Assembly (NCBI GenBank): GCA_901456055.1
Contig: CABDWT010000016.1
Span: 248,001-312,000 of the forward strand
Direction: 5' to 3'
Length of the DNA: 64,000 nucleotides
From: Phytobacter ursingii
GTDB taxonomy: Bacteria; Pseudomonadota; Gammaproteobacteria; Enterobacterales; Enterobacteriaceae
The translations under genes and the position numbers were made by a program. The notes below the pieces were generated by a model. The model was not told the origin of the DNA and did no database searches. It saw only the letters and a program-made list of their open reading frames with translations. This document shows positions 61,304 to 64,000 of this stretch, piece by piece (the first letter of the stretch is position 1; each line of letters begins with the position of its first letter).

Positions 61304-61786
61304 ATGAACATACTCCTTTCAATCGCTTTAACGACAGGCATTCTCTCCGGTCTCTGGGGTTGGGTTGCTGTCTCTCTCGGTCTGATCGGCTGGGCCGGAT
61401 TCCTTGGCTGTACTGCCTACTTTGCCTGTCCGCAAGGTGGTCTTAAGGGCCTGGTAATTTCTGCCTGCACGTTAATGAGCGGGGTTGCCTGGGCGCAGGT
61501 GATTATTCACGGCAGCGCGCTGGCACCGCATCTTGAGATTGTAGGATATGTCATGACCGGCCTGGTGGCGTTTCTGATGTGTGTCCAGGCGAAAAATCTG
61601 CTGCTTTCTTTCGTTCCGGGCACGTTTATTGGCGCGTGCGCTACTTTTGCAGGGCAGGGCGACTGGCGTATGATCGTGCCTTCGCTTGCCGTCGGATTGT
61701 TATTTGGTTATGCCATGAAAAACAGCGGATTGTGGCTTGCAGCACGTAACGCTGGTGGGATGACAAAAGAACAAAAAAAAGCGTGA
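61304..61786 (+). CDS. ycdZ: DUF1097 inner-membrane protein YcdZ
   Basis: 160-aa hydrophobic protein with about five transmembrane helices (ILLSIALTTGILSGLWGWVA onward). Matches E. coli YcdZ along its length. The ATG at 61304 is used rather than the one nine bases earlier, because similarity starts at MNILLSIA. Function not established. Confidence 0.92.
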   Translation: MNILLSIALTTGILSGLWGWVAVSLGLIGWAGFLGCTAYFACPQGGLKGLVISACTLMSGVAWAQVIIHGSALAPHLEIVGYVMTGLVAFLMCVQAKNLLLSFVPGTFIGACATFAGQGDWRMIVPSLAVGLLFGYAMKNSGLWLAARNAGGMTKEQKKA

Positions 61787-61809
61787 CGATTTAACCCGTC
61801 ACGCTTTTT
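61781..61809. terminator. bidirectional terminator between ycdZ and csgG
   Basis: GCGTGACG (61781-61788) and CGTCACGC (61797-61804) with A-run on the left and T-run on the right. It serves the two convergent genes; the ycdZ stop lies inside it. Confidence 0.93.
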
Positions 61810-61821
61810 ATATCTTTGCCA

Positions 61822-62658
61822 TCAGGATTGCGGAGGCATCGCCGCCATCTCGCGATATTTGACCAGTACTTCGTTTTTGCTCTCTGCCTTGTTTTGCAGA
61901 TCCCACAATCCGCGATCGATACCATCATTAATCAGCAGAATTACCCCGGTCTCGATGGCAGACATCAGGCAAAGCATGACCGGTTCGTTAGCCGTGTAGC
62001 CCACTTCGCCTTCCAGCAGACGCTGATAATCAATAAAACGAAATACCCCAGCCTGCACTTCGTAGGACAAAATCGTCTTACTGGTATTCACTGACGAGAG
62101 CACTTCGCCGGTACTGACGTTGACCACGCGTAGGTTAACGGCGATCTGGTCAAGCTGATATTGCGTGTCGGCGCCTATACCGAAATAACGTGCGCCTATA
62201 CCCCCTGATTTGACATTGCTTTCATAACCAATAATCGAGCCTTCAATCATTACGTTTGCAGCGGTCAATGACTGGAGCGGGAAGCGGTTATTAATAGCAA
62301 CCGTGCCGTTTTCCTGCGCCGCGCGAATGATTTTGCGTTCATTCAGCAAATTTTGCAGCCCCTGGCGTTCCAGTGGAACAAACCAGCGTGAATCTTTTAG
62401 CGCCGTTACCAGCATGGAGGTAGCGCTCTGCGGAACCGCAGTCGAGAAGTTACTGGCCGGGTAGGGTTTAAATTGCCCGGTTTCATCCTGAATGTTATAC
62501 ACCGACACATATATTTTACCGGAGGGCAGCGGCAAATGTGTTAAATCACTGTAGCTTTGTGCCCGTGGTAATAACGTAGGTTTGGCGGCTTGTTTTGGCG
62601 GCGCGGTTAAGCATCCGCTTAATAAACACACGGCCAGAAGTATGAATAAGCGCTGCAT
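61822..62658 (-). CDS. csgG: curli secretion channel lipoprotein CsgG
   Basis: Outer-membrane nonameric channel exporting curli subunits. 278 aa; lipoprotein signal MQRLFILLAVCLLSGC with lipidated C16, then the conserved CsgG fold (QDETGQFKPYPASNFSTAVP). Last gene of the csgDEFG operon, convergent with ycdZ as in E. coli. Confidence 0.97.
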   Translation of the reverse strand: MQRLFILLAVCLLSGCLTAPPKQAAKPTLLPRAQSYSDLTHLPLPSGKIYVSVYNIQDETGQFKPYPASNFSTAVPQSATSMLVTALKDSRWFVPLERQGLQNLLNERKIIRAAQENGTVAINNRFPLQSLTAANVMIEGSIIGYESNVKSGGIGARYFGIGADTQYQLDQIAVNLRVVNVSTGEVLSSVNTSKTILSYEVQAGVFRFIDYQRLLEGEVGYTANEPVMLCLMSAIETGVILLINDGIDRGLWDLQNKAESKNEVLVKYREMAAMPPQS

Positions 62659-62684
62659 GATTATTGTCCTGTAATGGCGATGCC

Positions 62685-63098
62685 TTAAAAATCGGTTGAA
62701 CCGCTTTGCAAACCTGAAACCTGAATAGTTGACGTTTTGCCTGTTTTTCTGTCAGTTACATTTAATTGTAACTGCCCATCTGTATTAGCAATATCAACGA
62801 TAAAGTCGCTGGTTACCATTCGCCCAGGTTTCCCGGAATTTATATTTGTTAATAATCCACCCAGTATTTGTGATTGAATAGCCTGAGTAAAATTATCAAG
62901 TGCCGATGTCGTCTCAACGCCAAGATCTTTATAGCTCGGATCTTTATAAGAGTTTTGTGCTTGAGCGCTATTTAATAAAAATGCGCCGTTATTAGGGTTA
63001 CCCCCGAAATTAGGGTTACGGAACTGGAAAGTCATTTGCCCAGCCCAAGTTAGTGGCGTTATCAACATTAATGAAATGACGGCATATGCTATACGCAT
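62685..63098 (-). CDS. csgF: curli assembly factor CsgF
   Basis: 137-aa secreted protein that plugs CsgG and couples it to nucleation of curli. Signal peptide ([20 protein letters not shown]) followed by [19 protein letters not shown], the segment known to insert into the CsgG pore. Confidence 0.96.
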   Translation of the reverse strand: MRIAYAVISLMLITPLTWAGQMTFQFRNPNFGGNPNNGAFLLNSAQAQNSYKDPSYKDLGVETTSALDNFTQAIQSQILGGLLTNINSGKPGRMVTSDFIVDIANTDGQLQLNVTDRKTGKTSTIQVSGLQSGSTDF

Positions 63099-63124
63099 GT
63101 TACCCTCCGGATGTTTATCGTGTT

Positions 63125-63514
63125 TTAGAATTCATCTGTCGCTAAATCGCGGGTACTGAGTAATGTCTGATCAATTTGGCGACGGTCGAGTGCTTCGTGT
63201 GTCTGTGCAAGTGCAATATCAACATTCTTGTCAAAATCACGGCGTGTCGGGAACATAAAAGTCTGATAAACAACACTTTGATTAATCGTGATGGTTATCC
63301 AGCTTCCCCAGCGAGCACTTGGTCTTTCATTGATAGTTAAATTCCCTGTCCAGCTACTTTCCCACTTATCACTAAAAGCACGATAAAAATCGTGTCCGAT
63401 CGAAGAAACCGTATGGTCGGTGAGCAAACCGGGAATCTCCACTTCGACAGCGTGCAGATTCCCGGCGACCAGCAAGAGGGTTGCAGCCGCAAGGTAGTGC
63501 GATACGCGTTTCAT
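63125..63514 (-). CDS. csgE: curli specificity factor CsgE
   Basis: 129-aa periplasmic protein that caps CsgG and selects curli subunits. Signal peptide at the N-terminus ([20 protein letters not shown]), mature part with [20 protein letters not shown]. Four nt downstream of csgD. Confidence 0.96.
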   Translation of the reverse strand: MKRVSHYLAAATLLLVAGNLHAVEVEIPGLLTDHTVSSIGHDFYRAFSDKWESSWTGNLTINERPSARWGSWITITINQSVVYQTFMFPTRRDFDKNVDIALAQTHEALDRRQIDQTLLSTRDLATDEF

Positions 63515-63518
63515 GGCA

Positions 63519-64000
63519 TTAACGCCTGAGATTGTCGTTGGCCCAGGAGACCGCCTGAGTACGGTTTTTTACTGCTATCTTTTTAAAAAGGTTATAAAGA
63601 TGTGTTTTAACCGTATTTTCGCTGATAAACAGAGAGCGGGCGATTTCGATATTGGATGCGCCAATGCGCAACTTATTCAAAATCTCTTTTTCCCGGTGTG
63701 TCAGCAACGCTGATTCCGAACTGCTGTACCGATAATTTCCAGAGTGGGTGATTAAGTAGCTGGCAAGCTTTTGCGAAAAGTAGCACTCACCGCGCAGGAT
63801 CCCTTGCAACCCCTCAACCATACGGGATTCATCTTCCGAGACATAAAATACCCCATTGATATGCGGCCAGTTTTCGATATCACGGAACGGATATTCCTCT
63901 GGCGTATTCATTAACAATACTTTTAATGTATTGTTTTTTCTGGACAAAATGTCCTGCCAGTATTGGATGATTTTCTTATCCGCCTCCATCATATCGAATA
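63519..64000 (-). CDS. csgD: curli master regulator CsgD (5' end cut by window edge)
   Basis: LuxR/FixJ-type activator of curli and cellulose. About 160 of 216 residues are present. The C-terminal HTH is complete ([20 protein letters not shown], then [20 protein letters not shown]). The partial receiver-like domain begins at FDMMEADKK and continues beyond position 64000, so the true start and the csgD promoter are not visible. Confidence 0.96.
   Translation of the reverse strand, partial: FDMMEADKKIIQYWQDILSRKNNTLKVLLMNTPEEYPFRDIENWPHINGVFYVSEDESRMVEGLQGILRGECYFSQKLASYLITHSGNYRYSSSESALLTHREKEILNKLRIGASNIEIARSLFISENTVKTHLYNLFKKIAVKNRTQAVSWANDNLRR

Overview
The window is chromosomal DNA of a member of the Enterobacteriaceae carrying one complete-looking prophage. 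The core genes (fliA, fliZ, tcyJ-dcyD-tcyL-tcyN, sdiA, yecF, uvrY-uvrC, pgsA, glyW-cysT-leuZ, serX, ghrA, ycdXYZ, csgGFED) read as close relatives of E. coli K-12 but are clearly divergent, most of all sdiA and ghrA. My best guess is the Enterobacter/Lelliottia/Leclercia group. That is inference from remembered protein sequences, not a database search.

Positions 1-8110 hold a flagellin locus. A very short flagellin (fliC, 290 aa) is driven by a sigma-28 promoter, with a second sigma-28 promoter facing out of the window where fliD should lie. Between fliC and fliA, the site where Salmonella carries fliB, sits a four-gene accessory island. It encodes a methyltransferase-TPR-GT41 (O-GlcNAc-transferase-like) fusion and a TagD-like CDP-glycerol synthase, and on the opposite strand an LtaS/sulfatase-fold enzyme without membrane segments and an ATP-grasp/HAD fusion. 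I read it as a candidate flagellin-modification system combining protein glycosylation with a glycerol-phosphate or amino-acid decoration.

Positions 8170-18240 are conserved host backbone: flagellar sigma factor and FliZ, the cystine uptake and D-cysteine desulfhydrase operon, the quorum regulator SdiA, the response regulator UvrY with UvrC, PgsA, and the tRNA-Gly-Cys-Leu operon.

Positions 18183-57370 are a prophage of about 39 kb integrated at leuZ, bounded by a 121-bp direct repeat with one mismatch. The leftward arm has integrase, DUF4224, many small overlapping early genes, an ORF6N antirepressor-like gene and a CI-type LexA-fold repressor. The rightward arm has Cro, an O-like initiator with internal iterons, DnaC-like and DnaB-like genes, antiterminator Q, two phage tRNAs, an HNH endonuclease preceded by a long RNA hairpin, and a lysis cassette (holin, SAR endolysin, Rz/Rz1). 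Then follow a head module (terminase, portal, Mu F-like, DUF2213, capsid), a contractile tail module (sheath, tube, frameshifted chaperone, tape measure, baseplate) and fibre genes. A moron block inside the baseplate genes (50452-52603) holds a lipoprotein and a HEPN gene with an unknown partner. It has its own candidate promoter and a terminator.

Positions 57371-64000 return to the host. There is a gene-free stretch, then three tandem repeats of about 184 bp downstream of serX. Each carries a copy of the tRNA 3' end, resembling the rtT repeats of E. coli tyrT. The E. coli-like block ghrA-ycdX-ycdY-ycdZ-csgGFED follows, with csgD cut by the window edge. In E. coli K-12 the leuZ side and the serX side lie far apart, so the host backbone is rearranged here relative to that strain.
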